Shown here in pieces: positions 5,358-16,482 of a DNA stretch of 64,000 bases. The notes beneath the pieces were generated by a model. That model was not told the origin of the DNA, did no database searches, and was given only the letters and a program-made list of their open reading frames with translations. A program made the translations under genes and the position numbers. Position 1 is the stretch's first letter. Each line of letters begins with the position of its first letter. Origin of the DNA: an uncultured Muribaculaceae bacterium (GTDB lineage Bacteria; Bacteroidota; Bacteroidia; Bacteroidales; Muribaculaceae); the NCBI GenBank assembly GCA_910587075.1, contig CAJUKE010000012.1:1-64000 (forward strand). Reading direction: 5' to 3'.

Positions 5358-8300
5358 TGGCAAAACTTCAACCTGATTATATCAAATGGGTGTTGTCTCT
5401 CGACTCCTCACAGGCACAACAGGAGTTCGATAGGCTCGCAAAGGCAACTAAAGGAGTAAAACAGCAGCTTGCGGACACACGCAAGCGAATGGTTGAGTTG
5501 GAGGCTCAGGGTAAAAAGGGGTCTCCCGAATGGAAGAACCTCCAGCGCTCGGCATCTCAATATCGAAGCGAACTTGACACAATGTCGAGGTCGATGACTC
5601 TTGCGGCCACAAAGATTGACAAGACCTCAATGACCGTTGCCCAGCTTGAACAACGCTTGAAAAAACTGACTCGCGAATTTAAGCATACTTCAAAAGCAAC
5701 GGATCCACAGGCTTATAATGCCTTGAAGAAGGAGATTGAACAAACGCGGGACGCTATTTACAGAGCAACAGGACAAACGGAGAAGCTCCATAATGCGTTC
5801 CTTTCGGTCGCGAAGTTGAAGGAAGTAGTCAAAGGTTTCTTTTTGGGCGTTGGCTCTTCAGTGCTCTATTTGGTTTCAACCGGGCTAAAGAATGCCGTTG
5901 GCACCATTATTGATTTCGAGGCAGCCAATTCCAAGCTCGCCGCCATACTTGGCACGACAGCCGAGGGAGTGAAAGGGTTGACCGACGAGGCGCGACGTCT
6001 CGGGGCAACGACCTCTTACACGGCTTCGGAGGTTACCGGCCTTCAAATCGAGTTGGCCAAACTCGGCTTCTCGCAGGATCAAATCGCGGCGATGGAGGGC
6101 GGCGTTTTGAAGTTCGCCAAGGCCGTGGGGACTGACCTCGCCAGCGCTGCCGCGTTCGCCGGGGCCTCAATGCGTATTTTCGACATTGAGGCCGCGAATG
6201 TCACTGATATGCTCGCATCGCTGGCTATCGGTACAAACAAATCCGCCCTTGATTTCAGCTATCTACAAAGCGCGATGTCAACTATCGGGCCTGTGGCGAA
6301 GTCATTCGGCTTCACTATACAGGACACCATCGCCCTGCTGGGCGCGCTCGCGAATTCAGGCTTCGATGCCAGCAGCGCGGCAACGGCCACCCGAAATATC
6401 CTCCTGAATCTTGCCGACTCAAACGGAAAGCTGGCCAGGGCTCTCGGCGCGCCGGTCAAGAATCTCGATGACCTCGCCGCGGGTCTGCGCAAGCTGAACG
6501 ACGAGGGAATCGACCTTAACGAAGCGCTTGACCTGACTGACAAGCGCTCCGTTTCCGCCTTCAGCCGTTTCATCGCCGGATCCGAAACGCTGACCCGGCT
6601 CCGCGACTCTGTAACAGGCGTTACGGGGGAGTTCAACGCCATGTCCTCTACGATGGGCAACAATGTGCGCGGTTCGCTCGCCGTACTTTCTTCGACGGTC
6701 GAGGGGCTCGTGCTCCGTTTCTACGAGTCGCGCGGCGCATTGAAGACGTTTGTCGACGCGGTCACCTGGGTTGTCGAGAAGGTGAGCGACGCGGTGGCTT
6801 TCATACTCAGGTTTTCATCGGCCATTATGGCCGGTGTGGCAGCGTATGCCGCGTATAAGGCCGCGGTAATAGCTGTAAACACTGTAATGAAGATTCAAAT
6901 CGCTCTTACCGAGCAGTTGCGCCTCGCCTCGATTGCCGAAGCAGCTGCCGTGAAGGCTCGTGCCGCGGGTTATACGGCGCTCAGGCTGGGAATGCTCCCC
7001 ATGGTAGCGCTCCAGTCAAGCCTGATAGGGAACACCGTGCGAGCGACGGCGGCGATGAAGCTTTTCAACATCACACTCAAGTCGAACCCCGTGGGGCTTG
7101 CGATTTCGGTTTTGGTAACTTTGGTCAGTGTGATAGGGTCTTTTATAAGGAAGTCGAAGGAGAGCGTCGAGGCGCTAAAACAGGAACGGGAGGAACGTTT
7201 GGCCGCTTACAAGGCCGTGAGGGAGGGGGTTGCCAATTATGAGGCCGAAAGGAGCAAACTAATTGAACTTCGCAAGGCCGCGGCCGACGAGACACTCGCC
7301 AAAAACAAGCGCCTGGCAGCTATTAAAAGGCTCAACGAGATAATTCCCGGTTACAACGCCTCGCTCGACGACGAAACCGGGAAGTACCGGGAGAACACCA
7401 AGGCGCTCAACGATTATCTGGCGGCTTTGAAAAAGAAGCTGACCATTGAGGCCAACAAGGAGCAATACCAAAAATTGCTCGCGGAAGACCAGGCTAAGCG
7501 CCGCGAACTCGCCGAAGAATGGGAGGGGAAAGGTATCGAGGCGAAGAAGTACGACATTATGATGCGCGGCGAGCGTGTCGGATCCGGCAGATACAAGCAG
7601 TACCGAAGGAAGGCCAAGGAAGCCGCCGATGCCGCCGCGATGCCTTTTGAAGAGTTCTACGCCTCGATGAGAACCAAGGAGGCGCGACGCCTCGCCGACT
7701 TCGAGGATTACCTGGAGCACTACGGTATGAGTCTCGACGATTTCAAGGAGAAAACCGAGGACGTGGTTCCCGAGGTGATTTCTGACGCGGTTGACGGGGA
7801 AGTGTCAAAAATTAAAGCTCTCGACGCTGAAATCAAGACGCTTCGGGAAAGCCTGAAATCCATTACATCCGACGAAGAGTATCGAAAGGTTTCCGCCCGG
7901 ATCAAGGAGCTTCAGAAGCAGAGGAAGGCGCTTCTGGGTCAATCGTCCGAAAAGGCTACCGGTGTTTACGCCGATGAGAGCATTGCGGAGGTCGAGGCCC
8001 CGGTAAAAAACCGCCACGCTGAAAGGCAGTTGGAAATCGACGGGCGCAAGAGCGCGATAAGCGCTACCGCGTATGCCAAGGAATCAGCCCGCGAGCTTCA
8101 GCGCTATTATACCGAGCTTATAGCCGCTTATGAGGAATTTGCCGCCGACATACCGAAGGAGCACTCTAAAACCCTCGACAAAGTGGCGGCGAAGACCGAC
8201 GAGGCCCGCACCGGGATACTGCGAGCCGGGGAACGCCACAATGCCGCCGAGGCCACGGAGGTCGAGAACGGATTCCGCGACAGGCTAGCGCTCGTGGCCG

Positions 8301-9706
8301 AGGGATATGCCGAGCAAGAGCGTGTTATGAACGAGGCCGTAAGCCGCCGGGAGATAACCCAGGCGGATGCCGACACCTATCTGCTCGCCCTGAGGCAGAA
8401 CGCCAACCGCGAGCAGCTCGCCGTTATGGAGCGCCACTACGACGAGTTGGAGGACGCGGACTATCTCGACGCGGAGACATTGCTTAAAAACAGGCAGAAA
8501 CTCGCCGACGAAATCAAGGCTCTGCGAAACCGGGAGTTAACCGACGCGGGCAATTACGCCGAGAAAATCCGCGAGCTGACCAAAAACGCCGATTCCCCGG
8601 TGGGAATCAGGGAGGCCCACGAAATGAGAGTCCGCAGCGCCGAAATGATGTACGACGGCATTATCGCCGCCGAGAAAGAGGCCGGGAGGGACACCGAGGC
8701 GCTCGAAGCCGCCAAGCTCAGAGCCATGGCCGCGCTCAACTACCAGTATCAGGAAGAGTTGTGGAAGCTGCGCGAGTTCGACGGTCTCTCCTGGGCCGAC
8801 CAGTACCAACGGCAGATCGCCTCATACAAAAACATGCTCGACCAGCAGTTAATCGACGAGAAGCAGTTCGAGGCCGCTAAAAACAAGCTGAAAGTTACCA
8901 ACGCCAAAAAGTATTTCGACTATTTCGCCAACCTTTCCGGCTCGATGTTCTCGGCCATACAGGACGCGGAACTCGACCAGGTGGAAGCCAAATACGACGC
9001 GATGATCCGCGCCGCCGAGAACAACGGAGTGGACACCGCGGCCCTCGAAGAGGAGAAGGAAAACAAGAAACTCGAAATACAGAAGCGCTACGCCGACGTT
9101 AATTTCGCGATCAAGGCTTCGGAAATCGTGGCTAACACGGCGGTTTCAATAATGACGGCCTACAAGGATCTCGGCCCGATTGCCGGATCCATAGCCGCCG
9201 CGATGCTCACCGCTACCGGCCTGGCGCAGCTCGCCTCGGCCAACGCCGAGCGCGAGAAGGTCAAGAACCTGCAACCGTCGCGGTCGTCTGCCTCGAAGGT
9301 TTCGACGGCCTCGGCCGAGCGGGTGCTGACGGGATACTCCGACGGCGGGTATACAGGCGACGGCGACCGCTACGAGGTCGCGGGTGTAGTACACCGAGGC
9401 GAGTACGTCGTGCCGAAGCCGATCATGGGCGACCGCCGGGTGGTCGACGCGGTGGGGATAATCGAGGCGATCCGCCGCAACCGTTTGCCGGCCGCCCCGC
9501 GGAATGCCGAGCCCCGCGGGTTCGCCGATGGCGGCTATACCTCCGCTCAGCCCTCCGGGGCCGACCGCGGACTTTCGGAACTCGCCGCTACGACCCGCGA
9601 ACTCCGCGCCGCGGTCAGGAATATGCGCGCCTACGTCGTGCTTAAGGACATCAAGCGGGCCGACGATACGCTCGAACGCGCCCGGGCACCCTTTACCCGT
9701 AAATAA
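5357..9706 (+). CDS. Phage tail tape measure protein
   Basis: At 1449 residues this protein sets tail length and lines the tail lumen for DNA injection. An N-terminal coiled coil (1-150) is followed by a TP901-type tape-measure core (about 185-450, with the TTSYTASEV and LGFSQDQI motifs). Hydrophobic segments follow near 480-510 and 575-600, then very long charged helices (600-1250). The C-terminal region carries [14 protein letters not shown]...HRGEYVVP and a second GGYT motif, typical of the C-terminal end of these proteins in Bacteroidetes phages. A hairpin covers its start codon. Confidence 0.95.
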   Translation: MAKLQPDYIKWVLSLDSSQAQQEFDRLAKATKGVKQQLADTRKRMVELEAQGKKGSPEWKNLQRSASQYRSELDTMSRSMTLAATKIDKTSMTVAQLEQRLKKLTREFKHTSKATDPQAYNALKKEIEQTRDAIYRATGQTEKLHNAFLSVAKLKEVVKGFFLGVGSSVLYLVSTGLKNAVGTIIDFEAANSKLAAILGTTAEGVKGLTDEARRLGATTSYTASEVTGLQIELAKLGFSQDQIAAMEGGVLKFAKAVGTDLASAAAFAGASMRIFDIEAANVTDMLASLAIGTNKSALDFSYLQSAMSTIGPVAKSFGFTIQDTIALLGALANSGFDASSAATATRNILLNLADSNGKLARALGAPVKNLDDLAAGLRKLNDEGIDLNEALDLTDKRSVSAFSRFIAGSETLTRLRDSVTGVTGEFNAMSSTMGNNVRGSLAVLSSTVEGLVLRFYESRGALKTFVDAVTWVVEKVSDAVAFILRFSSAIMAGVAAYAAYKAAVIAVNTVMKIQIALTEQLRLASIAEAAAVKARAAGYTALRLGMLPMVALQSSLIGNTVRATAAMKLFNITLKSNPVGLAISVLVTLVSVIGSFIRKSKESVEALKQEREERLAAYKAVREGVANYEAERSKLIELRKAAADETLAKNKRLAAIKRLNEIIPGYNASLDDETGKYRENTKALNDYLAALKKKLTIEANKEQYQKLLAEDQAKRRELAEEWEGKGIEAKKYDIMMRGERVGSGRYKQYRRKAKEAADAAAMPFEEFYASMRTKEARRLADFEDYLEHYGMSLDDFKEKTEDVVPEVISDAVDGEVSKIKALDAEIKTLRESLKSITSDEEYRKVSARIKELQKQRKALLGQSSEKATGVYADESIAEVEAPVKNRHAERQLEIDGRKSAISATAYAKESARELQRYYTELIAAYEEFAADIPKEHSKTLDKVAAKTDEARTGILRAGERHNAAEATEVENGFRDRLALVAEGYAEQERVMNEAVSRREITQADADTYLLALRQNANREQLAVMERHYDELEDADYLDAETLLKNRQKLADEIKALRNRELTDAGNYAEKIRELTKNADSPVGIREAHEMRVRSAEMMYDGIIAAEKEAGRDTEALEAAKLRAMAALNYQYQEELWKLREFDGLSWADQYQRQIASYKNMLDQQLIDEKQFEAAKNKLKVTNAKKYFDYFANLSGSMFSAIQDAELDQVEAKYDAMIRAAENNGVDTAALEEEKENKKLEIQKRYADVNFAIKASEIVANTAVSIMTAYKDLGPIAGSIAAAMLTATGLAQLASANAEREKVKNLQPSRSSASKVSTASAERVLTGYSDGGYTGDGDRYEVAGVVHRGEYVVPKPIMGDRRVVDAVGIIEAIRRNRLPAAPRNAEPRGFADGGYTSAQPSGADRGLSELAATTRELRAAVRNMRAYVVLKDIKRADDTLERARAPFTRK

Positions 9707-9718
9707 TTCCAGCAAGTT

Positions 9719-12028
9719 ATGACAGAGATACGAGTAGGGGGAGGCGCGCTCGACCTCCCCGCGTCCTTCTCGATGGAAATCGAGGACACAAACCCGGTAT
9801 TCAACGTAGTGGGCTCGCAGTCGCTTCCGGCCACCGTTCCGGCCACACCGCGCAACCGCCGCTTGCTTTCGTTCCCCGACATGCTCACGGCTGCCGCGCA
9901 TCCCAACCAACCGGCCCGGACGGCGGAGGTGGCCGACGGCGCTCTTTTGCGCCGCGGCACGCTCAACATCACATCCGCCGGGCGGCGCGAGGGAATTTCG
10001 TTCAATATCGGTTTTGACAACTCAACGGCCTACGCCGCGTGGCAGGGGAAGAAGCTGGCCGAGCTTTCGACCCTGCCGCTGATCCACGGCCATAACTTCG
10101 TGTCGAAACTCCTGGACCTCGCGCGCCGCGTCTACGAGGGTAGGGAAGTGGAGCACCCCGAGCTCGCGGTGTTTCCCGCGGCCTTGGCGTGCGAGAAGTC
10201 GTCCGACGGCGGGGCGGAACGGGAATACTGGGAGGTTGCCAACGTGCCGGCCTCCGACGGTAGTTTCAACCAGCCGGAGAAGGTGAAACGCCTTGTCGAT
10301 GGAAAGGTTACCGAGGTTAGCGTCCCGGCCGGTTACGGGGTGACCCCGTTCCTGAGGGTGTGGAAACTGCTCGAACTGGCGTTCGCCGACCTCGGGGTGG
10401 TTATCGAGGAAAACCCCTTCCGCTCGGATTCTGACCTTGAAAGGCTCGTAGTGCTCAATAACACGGTCGACGGTGTGGCCTCCGGGGTGATACGTTACTC
10501 CGAGCTGGTACCTGACTGTACCGTGGCCGAGCTGATGAACGCCCTCTGGGCGCGTTTCGGTCTTACCTACGTTGTGAACGCCGACAAGGGAACCGCCACT
10601 CTGCGCTTCATACGCGACATAATGGCCGATGATCCGGCAACCGACCTTACCGAGGCGGCCACCGCGCCGGAACTCGTGTCGTTCCCTTCGCCACAATACG
10701 TCAAGCTATCCGCCTCCACCTCCTTCGACGGGGCCGAACCCCCTTGCGAGCGATTCGAGGATTTCGCCGGAGATCTCGAAGGGAGGCCGATCCTGCAAGG
10801 TTTCGACATCGAAAAATGGTTCGACATCGGGGCCAGCGAGATAGAGGCCGGCAAATGGCTCGAACCTTCGGGAGTCCGCGACTCGGCGGAGATTATCGGT
10901 TGTGAGATAGTAAGTGGAAGGTGGTACCGGCTCGACACCGCGAACAGGCTGATACGCAAGTCGGGTTCGAGCTTCTTCAACTGGGACCCTGCGCCCGAGG
11001 GGCTTGAGGCGTTCGAGCTGGCGAGCGACGACGAGTGTGTGCCCATGGTGAGGGCTTCCACGGTCGTAACCAACGCGGGTGACGTTCTTACCGGCAACCT
11101 GTTCGAAGGTTTCTGCCCCGGGTACCTCGCCGGAGCGCGCCACAGGCATTCGATCATCAAGGGGAGCGCCACCACCGAGGCCGATGCGGAGGCCGACGAG
11201 GAAACGCCTCTCGCGTTTATGTTCGCGTATACCGCCGGAGGGCGCACGGTAGGGAGGCCGTCGCCTGAAGGAATCGTGATGGACGAGGGGGTGGCCGCGC
11301 CGCGCCTTACGCTGTTCTTCCAGTTCGAGGACGGCCTTTTCGCCAATTTCTGGGCCGCCTACGATGAGTTTCTCCGCCATGGCAACCGCTCGGTTGAGTT
11401 TCCCGCCAGGCTCCCGAAAACGCGGCTGGCTCTCGATATGGCGCGCCCGGTATGTTACAGGGGTGTGCGCTGCCTTGTTGATACTCTTTCCTACTCGCTT
11501 CCGGCACCCACGATGGTCCCGGTCGATGTCAAGTTGCGGGTAATCCAGCCCCAGGGCAGTTATGACATTAGTAGGGAGCAGGGGGTGCCCCCCTACGCGC
11601 TTTCGGGTGGCTCGCTGAACTGGATAGAGGTAAGTTCCGACCGCGATACGGTTCCGGTTGATACCGCGTCACTGTTTGGCACGGCCATAGCGCACGCCGT
11701 CGAGCTTTATCCCGGATATGCTTCCCCGGTGTATGACGAGAGTCGTAACGAATGGCGTTTCTTCGCGGCCGGGGGATGCCGGATTTCCGGCCGGCGCGTG
11801 GTGACTGACTGGAATACCGACAGCGACCTCCCGGCGCCGACCTCCGAGCTGCTCGCCCTGTCGCGCTCTTACGAGGTGGAAGTTCTCGTCGAGGTTTACC
11901 TGGTCACCACTTTCGGGGAGAAGGACCGGCCCGAGGATGAGTGGATGTTATCCGACGAGCCGTATTACAGCCATTGGTACTCGGTTCCGTATTCGGTGGC
12001 GCTCGCCGCCAGATGGGTGCGTGGGTAG
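9719..12028 (+). CDS. Phage distal tail / baseplate-type structural protein
   Basis: This 769-residue, mostly beta-rich protein directly follows the tape measure gene, the usual place of distal tail or tail-hub proteins. It contains no signal peptide, membrane segment or recognised enzymatic motif. The N-terminus (IRVGGGALDLPASFSMEIED) and the following NxVG..S.PATVPATPRN segment resemble proteins found at this position in many Bacteroidales prophages. The exact role (hub, adaptor or baseplate protein) is inferred from gene order. Confidence 0.75.
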   Translation: MTEIRVGGGALDLPASFSMEIEDTNPVFNVVGSQSLPATVPATPRNRRLLSFPDMLTAAAHPNQPARTAEVADGALLRRGTLNITSAGRREGISFNIGFDNSTAYAAWQGKKLAELSTLPLIHGHNFVSKLLDLARRVYEGREVEHPELAVFPAALACEKSSDGGAEREYWEVANVPASDGSFNQPEKVKRLVDGKVTEVSVPAGYGVTPFLRVWKLLELAFADLGVVIEENPFRSDSDLERLVVLNNTVDGVASGVIRYSELVPDCTVAELMNALWARFGLTYVVNADKGTATLRFIRDIMADDPATDLTEAATAPELVSFPSPQYVKLSASTSFDGAEPPCERFEDFAGDLEGRPILQGFDIEKWFDIGASEIEAGKWLEPSGVRDSAEIIGCEIVSGRWYRLDTANRLIRKSGSSFFNWDPAPEGLEAFELASDDECVPMVRASTVVTNAGDVLTGNLFEGFCPGYLAGARHRHSIIKGSATTEADAEADEETPLAFMFAYTAGGRTVGRPSPEGIVMDEGVAAPRLTLFFQFEDGLFANFWAAYDEFLRHGNRSVEFPARLPKTRLALDMARPVCYRGVRCLVDTLSYSLPAPTMVPVDVKLRVIQPQGSYDISREQGVPPYALSGGSLNWIEVSSDRDTVPVDTASLFGTAIAHAVELYPGYASPVYDESRNEWRFFAAGGCRISGRRVVTDWNTDSDLPAPTSELLALSRSYEVEVLVEVYLVTTFGEKDRPEDEWMLSDEPYYSHWYSVPYSVALAARWVRG

Positions 12029-12066
12029 TCCTTTGCGCGGAAGCCCGTATTGGCAAACTTCGCGGC

Positions 12067-12282
12067 ATGGAAAGAAACACGCCGCTCACCGCCCCGCAGA
12101 CCGCGGATGCCGCCGCTCTCTACGAGTACTGGCGTCGCGCCCACGCGGGCAACCGCGCGGAGTTCTTCGCGTTCATGACGACGCCCACCTCGCGGCGCGA
12201 CGCCTTTGTCGCGTCGTGCCGCGAGGTGGTGGAGTTCGTCGGACAAGTGGCCTCCCTAACGATAATCCCCGCTGAGAAATGA
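12067..12282 (+). CDS. Small phage protein between tail genes
   Basis: This 71-residue, mainly helical, basic-to-neutral protein overlaps the next gene's start by 4 bp (ATGA), so it is probably translated in a coupled way. The ATG at 12067 is chosen because a longer version would overlap the end of the preceding gene. No family is recognised; it may be an assembly factor for the neighbouring tail protein. Confidence 0.6.
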   Translation: MERNTPLTAPQTADAAALYEYWRRAHAGNRAEFFAFMTTPTSRRDAFVASCREVVEFVGQVASLTIIPAEK

Positions 12283-13442
12283 CAGTTACCGGCATATCCT
12301 CTGAAATGGCCTTTGCCCGCTGCCCTATAATGCTGCGGGCTGAGAATCCGGGCGGACAACCCGGATTGTTCGAGGTGTCGCACGGAGGGGCGCCCGTTTA
12401 TGAAGGCCGCTTTTCCGCCCCGCTGGCGGTAAACCTCTCGGATATAGCCGAGGCGGTGGCCCTCCCTTACCCTGATGTGCCGGAGGGTAACCGCTCGCCC
12501 GTAGTCGCGCTTGAGTCGGCCGAGGCATTCCAAAGCCGCCGTATGGATGTCGCGGTTACCGCGGGGGAGGGTAGGGAGTCCCGGGCCTTCAGCCTGGTGC
12601 CCGGAGGCGTATCGACGCAGAATCTCCGGCGGTATATGGCCGGAGGTACCGACGCGTTTGCCGCGAGGTTCCTTGATCCGGCGGCTAACTTCTTCCTTAC
12701 CACCCGCGGCTCGTCGTGGCTTCTCGAAATGGAGGAGGCCGAACTTTCGCCGCTCTACTTCCTTAATCCCGGAGGCGACAAAATCAGTGTCGCGACGCTC
12801 GACGGAGCCGTAAGGAGGGAGTACGACGGCATTGACACCGGCGCGGTCGGCGCGCTCGACCTCGCCGCCCTTCGGCGGGAGTTGTTCCTTTCCGAGGGGA
12901 TTCTCGCGTCGGTGTTCGATGTATTCAGGGCCGGAAGCCACGCGTGCCGCTTAGCCGTCACCAGGTCGGCACCGGCCCGCGAGTCGGTTAGGGTGCGCTT
13001 CCGGGGCTCGCTCGGAACCCCCGAAATAATCCGCCTCGTCGGAAAGATTTCGGTGCTCCCGGAGTTCGACGGGGCTGACGAAGCCGGGTTCTCCCGTCTT
13101 GACCCGCTTATCGGTTCTTTCCTATCGGACCGCGGGAGGTTGCCGCTGAAGGCCGCTTTGTCTGTCACGGTGACACTCGAAAGCGCTGAGCGTGCCGGAT
13201 TTCTTCTCGATATGCTCGCGAGCGACGAAGTCGCGGTGTTGGATTTGCCGGGCGGGCCGCTCAAAGTGGTGCCCTCCGCTGAGGAAATCAATTTCGGCCT
13301 AAGGCCGGAAGCGCCGTTTTCGGCCGCGGTAAAGCTCTCCATCAGCGAGGCGGAGCCGTCGGTGATGGCAATGATCGCCGACGCCCTCTCCTCGCACCGT
13401 CAGCGCGTATTCTCCCCACAGTTCAACGATCCATTCAATTAA
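12279..13442 (+). CDS. Phage tail structural protein
   Basis: This 387-residue, beta-rich protein has no signal peptide or enzymatic motif. It lies between the distal tail protein and the fibre genes and is coupled to the small upstream gene. The sequence has repeated hydrophobic/acidic strands typical of tail tip or baseplate wedge components. The family is not recognised; the tail assignment rests on gene order. Confidence 0.65.
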   Translation: MTVTGISSEMAFARCPIMLRAENPGGQPGLFEVSHGGAPVYEGRFSAPLAVNLSDIAEAVALPYPDVPEGNRSPVVALESAEAFQSRRMDVAVTAGEGRESRAFSLVPGGVSTQNLRRYMAGGTDAFAARFLDPAANFFLTTRGSSWLLEMEEAELSPLYFLNPGGDKISVATLDGAVRREYDGIDTGAVGALDLAALRRELFLSEGILASVFDVFRAGSHACRLAVTRSAPARESVRVRFRGSLGTPEIIRLVGKISVLPEFDGADEAGFSRLDPLIGSFLSDRGRLPLKAALSVTVTLESAERAGFLLDMLASDEVAVLDLPGGPLKVVPSAEEINFGLRPEAPFSAAVKLSISEAEPSVMAMIADALSSHRQRVFSPQFNDPFN

Positions 13443-13463
13443 CGATTACTCCACGACCCCGTT

Positions 13464-14438
13464 ATGGACAACGACGAATTAAAACTTATCACCAAACTGA
13501 TCCAGCAGATTGAGGACGCGGAGGCACCCGCCTCGGTCACCAACTCGATGGTGGCCCGGGTGTTCCAGTTCCTTAACTCCAGGACGGGGGACCTTGATTC
13601 CCGACTCGGCGACCTTTCAATTGAACACGATAACGACATTGCCGCCGAGCGGCAGGACCGCGAGACGGCCGACGCGGCTTTAGCCTCCAGCCTCGCGGAG
13701 ACGGGGGAGAGCCTTTCGGAAAGGATTGAGGCCGTTAAAACGGCGTTGGAACGTCTGCCGATAGCGGAGTTTGCCGAGATTGTCGAGGGCGCGTTGTCTC
13801 CCCAGTCGGCGCCGACGCGCATAGAGTTTATAGGAGCATTATCCTCCGGCACGGCCTCGGTTGTGTTCTCTAAGGCGCTGGGGCGTTTTCTGTTTCGGAT
13901 TAAGGCGGGTTCCACGTCGCTCTATTATATGACGTGGACCGAAGCGGCCATTGCGCCGTGGCTAAAGCCCTCGTCGTACTATGTCGCCGGGCGGTTGTTT
14001 CTCGGCACAAATCCGCCCCGTTTCTACACCTGGAACGGCGGGGGAGCGGCTTTGAAAAGGCTCGGCGACGATTATGACATCCTTACGGGGCTTGCCTCGG
14101 TCTCCGCTGATCTCGTAGGTCTGAGGACGGAAACCGACCAACTCGCCGCCAGCGCTGAAGAGCTTGCCGCCAGGGTGGCGGAGCTGGAGGAGTACGGAGT
14201 CGGCGGCGGTGGTGGTGACGGCTCTTGCGGCTGTGGCCGTATAACCTCGGCGGAAATCGCGGCGCTGTTCGGCGAGGCCGAGCTGGAACCCGAACTGCCC
14301 GGGGAGGCGCTCACCGAGGCGGATCTCGACGACCTGCTCGACGACGGTATCACCCAAAGCCTCCCCGACGCGGTGCCGGGCGAGGAGCGCATCGACGAGG
14401 CCACGATTGACAAACTTATCTCCCTTTCGGGAGCGTGA
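13464..14438 (+). CDS. Phage tail fibre-like protein with coiled coil and glycine linker
   Basis: The product has 324 residues: an N-terminal helical coiled coil (about 1-110), a globular beta domain with Trp/Tyr-rich segments (about 125-195), and a second coiled coil (about 200-240). A Gly-rich linker with a Cys-Gly-Cys-Gly motif follows (about 245-258), then an acidic helical tail with two repeats of an EI..LF / DLDDLLDDG type. This is a modular trimer-like fibre design. The acidic tail may bind the next fibre or a chaperone; that is inference. Confidence 0.7.
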   Translation: MDNDELKLITKLIQQIEDAEAPASVTNSMVARVFQFLNSRTGDLDSRLGDLSIEHDNDIAAERQDRETADAALASSLAETGESLSERIEAVKTALERLPIAEFAEIVEGALSPQSAPTRIEFIGALSSGTASVVFSKALGRFLFRIKAGSTSLYYMTWTEAAIAPWLKPSSYYVAGRLFLGTNPPRFYTWNGGGAALKRLGDDYDILTGLASVSADLVGLRTETDQLAASAEELAARVAELEEYGVGGGGGDGSCGCGRITSAEIAALFGEAELEPELPGEALTEADLDDLLDDGITQSLPDAVPGEERIDEATIDKLISLSGA

Positions 14439-14478
14439 TATAAACCATCATTATTAACCACCCAAATTCCAATGAATT

Positions 14479-15090
14479 ATGGCACAGACAAAGTATCTTG
14501 ACCTCCAGGGTCTCCAGTATCTTATCGAAAAGCTCGTCGCCGGGCAGGTCCAGGGCAAGGGCCTCGTGGACCCCTCGGTGATCACCGAGATTCAGGAGAA
14601 GCTCAAGAGCGTGGCCACTACCGCGGGCCTTACAGAGCTCACCAACAAGGTGAACGAGCTTAACGCCCTCGTAGCCGCCGACAGCGACGGCGTGATCAAC
14701 AAGTTTAACGAAATCGTGGCCTTCCTCGACGGAATCGCCGACAGCAAGACCCTCGAAGGCCTCCTTGGCGACATCGCTACCCAGATCGGGGCCGTTAAGA
14801 CGACCGCCGAAGGGAAGCAGTCACCCGCCACGACCCTCGCCGGCTACGGCATCACCGACGCGAAGATCGCCGGCGGGGTGATCACCCTCGGCGGCTCCAC
14901 TATCACGCCGCTCACCGCCCACCAGGACATCTCCGGCAAGGTCGACAAGGTGGAGGGCAAAGGGCTTTCGACCAACGACTACACCGCCGCCGACAAGGCC
15001 GAGGTGGCCAAGGTGAAGGACAAGCTCAACGCCGTCGACGTGGTGGCGATCTCCGAGACTGAAATCGACGCCCTGGTGAAAACCGCCTGA
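14479..15090 (+). CDS. Phage tail fibre / tail needle-like protein
   Basis: This 203-residue protein begins AQTKYLDLQGLQYLIEKL and has helical heptad-like stretches (about 40-85). A beta-rich part contains SPATTLAGYGITDAKI, a motif found in many fibre proteins that form trimeric shafts. It lies between two fibre-like genes, and a strong terminator-like hairpin follows at 15104. It is likely a shaft component or connector. Confidence 0.7.
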   Translation: MAQTKYLDLQGLQYLIEKLVAGQVQGKGLVDPSVITEIQEKLKSVATTAGLTELTNKVNELNALVAADSDGVINKFNEIVAFLDGIADSKTLEGLLGDIATQIGAVKTTAEGKQSPATTLAGYGITDAKIAGGVITLGGSTITPLTAHQDISGKVDKVEGKGLSTNDYTAADKAEVAKVKDKLNAVDVVAISETEIDALVKTA

Positions 15091-15103
15091 ATCCTATGAC
15101 TAA

Positions 15104-15139
15104 GGCGGGGGCTGACGGGCGCTCCCCGCGGCCCCCGCC
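15104..15139 (+). terminator. Terminator-like hairpin after the fibre gene
   Basis: GGCGGGGGC (15104-15112) pairs with GCCCCCGCC (15131-15139) and is followed by TGTTATTTT. Confidence 0.6.
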
Positions 15140-15170
15140 TGTTATTTTCACCACAGTTAATTAACGCGTT

Positions 15171-16313
15171 ATGAAATTTCTTGACTATGCCGGGTTGAAG
15201 CTCTTTTGGGAGAAGTGCCGGCAGTACATACAGGGCTACGTGGATGCCTCTTGCGGCGAGATTGCCGGGGCGGCAGCCGAGGCTGTAGAGGCTTCCGCCG
15301 CCAACGCCGCGGCGATCGCCGACCTCTGCTCCGGCGCGGGGGAGAACCTGCTGCCCGGCACCAACAAAGGGGTTTCCGGCTGGACCGCCATACACAGCGA
15401 CAACGGCAAGATGTTGCTCCAATCGGTATCCGACGGGAAGACGCTCAAAGTGACGAACTATATGGACACGGCCACCCCCGGATGGCAGACGCTCACCCGG
15501 TCGGTTCCCGCCGGAATCCTCGCCAAGGGGGAGAAATGCGTGTTGTCGTTCAAGGCCATTGCCGCGACTGGCGACAACGCGATGTGCCTCTTCGCGTCCG
15601 TGGGCGACTCCGCCTCTACCCGCACCGTGGCCCAGTCGGAGTGGTTCTATATCGAGGCCGGAAAGGAGGTCTCTTGCAGCGTGGTGCTCGAAGGTCTTAT
15701 TGACGGGGGCTCAATATCCGCCGACCTGCTGAAGCTCGGAATCGTCTCGGGGCAGAACGGCGGCTGGAAGGAACTCGCCATATGGGACGTGCAGCTCGAA
15801 CGCGGCTCCACCCCGACGGCCTACCGCCCCGCACCCGCCGACACCCTCGCGAGAATCGAATCGCTTGAGCACGACCTGGGCGACGCACAACACCAAGCCG
15901 ACCTCAATCTGGAGCGTATAAACGAACTCGAAGCCCGCCTTTCAGAGTCGATTACCGAAATCGGCGAGTATATCAACCAGACCCATTGCGGAGCGCAGAT
16001 CTGCGTGCTGGCCGACATCGACAACATCGACATGATCTACGCCGTGGACTACCAGTTAGGCTCCTTCGTGTTCGATGATTCCAGAGGCGTTGTCTACGAG
16101 GTTTACAATGACGGCGACGACTATCTGTTTGAGGACGTTAACCAGTGGAACGACCGCTCGCGCGGCTGGAAGGCCCGCACCGACGTGCTTTTCTACTACA
16201 GCAAGACGTTCTTCACCGTCAACGATAGCGGCGATATGGACCAGAGTCCGAAGAAAGTGCCGTTCACGCCCCTCGCCCTTACCAACCACGAGCTTAAAAC
16301 ACTCAGCGCGTGA
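15171..16313 (+). CDS. Phage receptor-binding tail fibre candidate
   Basis: The product has 380 residues: an N-terminal anchor (MKFLDYAGLKLFWEKCRQYI) shared in style with other Bacteroidales fibre proteins, a short Ala-rich helix, and a beta-sandwich domain (about 60-215, NLLPGTNKG ... AYRPAP). The last resembles carbohydrate-binding jelly-roll domains. A coiled coil (about 225-260) and a C-terminal beta domain follow. As the last structural gene before the accessory zone, it is the best candidate for host-receptor recognition. This is inferred from domain style and position. Confidence 0.7.
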   Translation: MKFLDYAGLKLFWEKCRQYIQGYVDASCGEIAGAAAEAVEASAANAAAIADLCSGAGENLLPGTNKGVSGWTAIHSDNGKMLLQSVSDGKTLKVTNYMDTATPGWQTLTRSVPAGILAKGEKCVLSFKAIAATGDNAMCLFASVGDSASTRTVAQSEWFYIEAGKEVSCSVVLEGLIDGGSISADLLKLGIVSGQNGGWKELAIWDVQLERGSTPTAYRPAPADTLARIESLEHDLGDAQHQADLNLERINELEARLSESITEIGEYINQTHCGAQICVLADIDNIDMIYAVDYQLGSFVFDDSRGVVYEVYNDGDDYLFEDVNQWNDRSRGWKARTDVLFYYSKTFFTVNDSGDMDQSPKKVPFTPLALTNHELKTLSA

Positions 16314-16322
16314 CCCCGACCA

Positions 16323-16347
16323 CGCCCCCGCCATCGCGGCGGGGGCG
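16323..16347 (+). terminator. Terminator at the end of the tail operon
   Basis: CGCCCCCGCC / GGCGGGGGCG is a perfect 10-bp stem with a 5-nt loop, 9 bp after the stop. Confidence 0.75.
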
Positions 16348-16419
16348 TTCTTATACGCTCGTGATACCGACCTATTTCACTGGTATTGTATTTAATGCCC
16401 TATAAAGGTAAAAAAATAC

Positions 16420-16457
16420 TTGCAACAATGAGAATAATACCATATATTCGCGCTGTG
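16420..16457 (+). promoter_or_regulatory. Promoter of antirepressor gene 2
   Basis: TTG (16420-16422), a 20-nt spacer and TATATTCG (16443-16450). Bases 16443-16457 are identical to 2034-2048 in front of the paralogue, suggesting a shared regulator or sigma factor. Confidence 0.75.
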
Positions 16458-16482
16458 ATATTAACTAAAACATCTTTACATT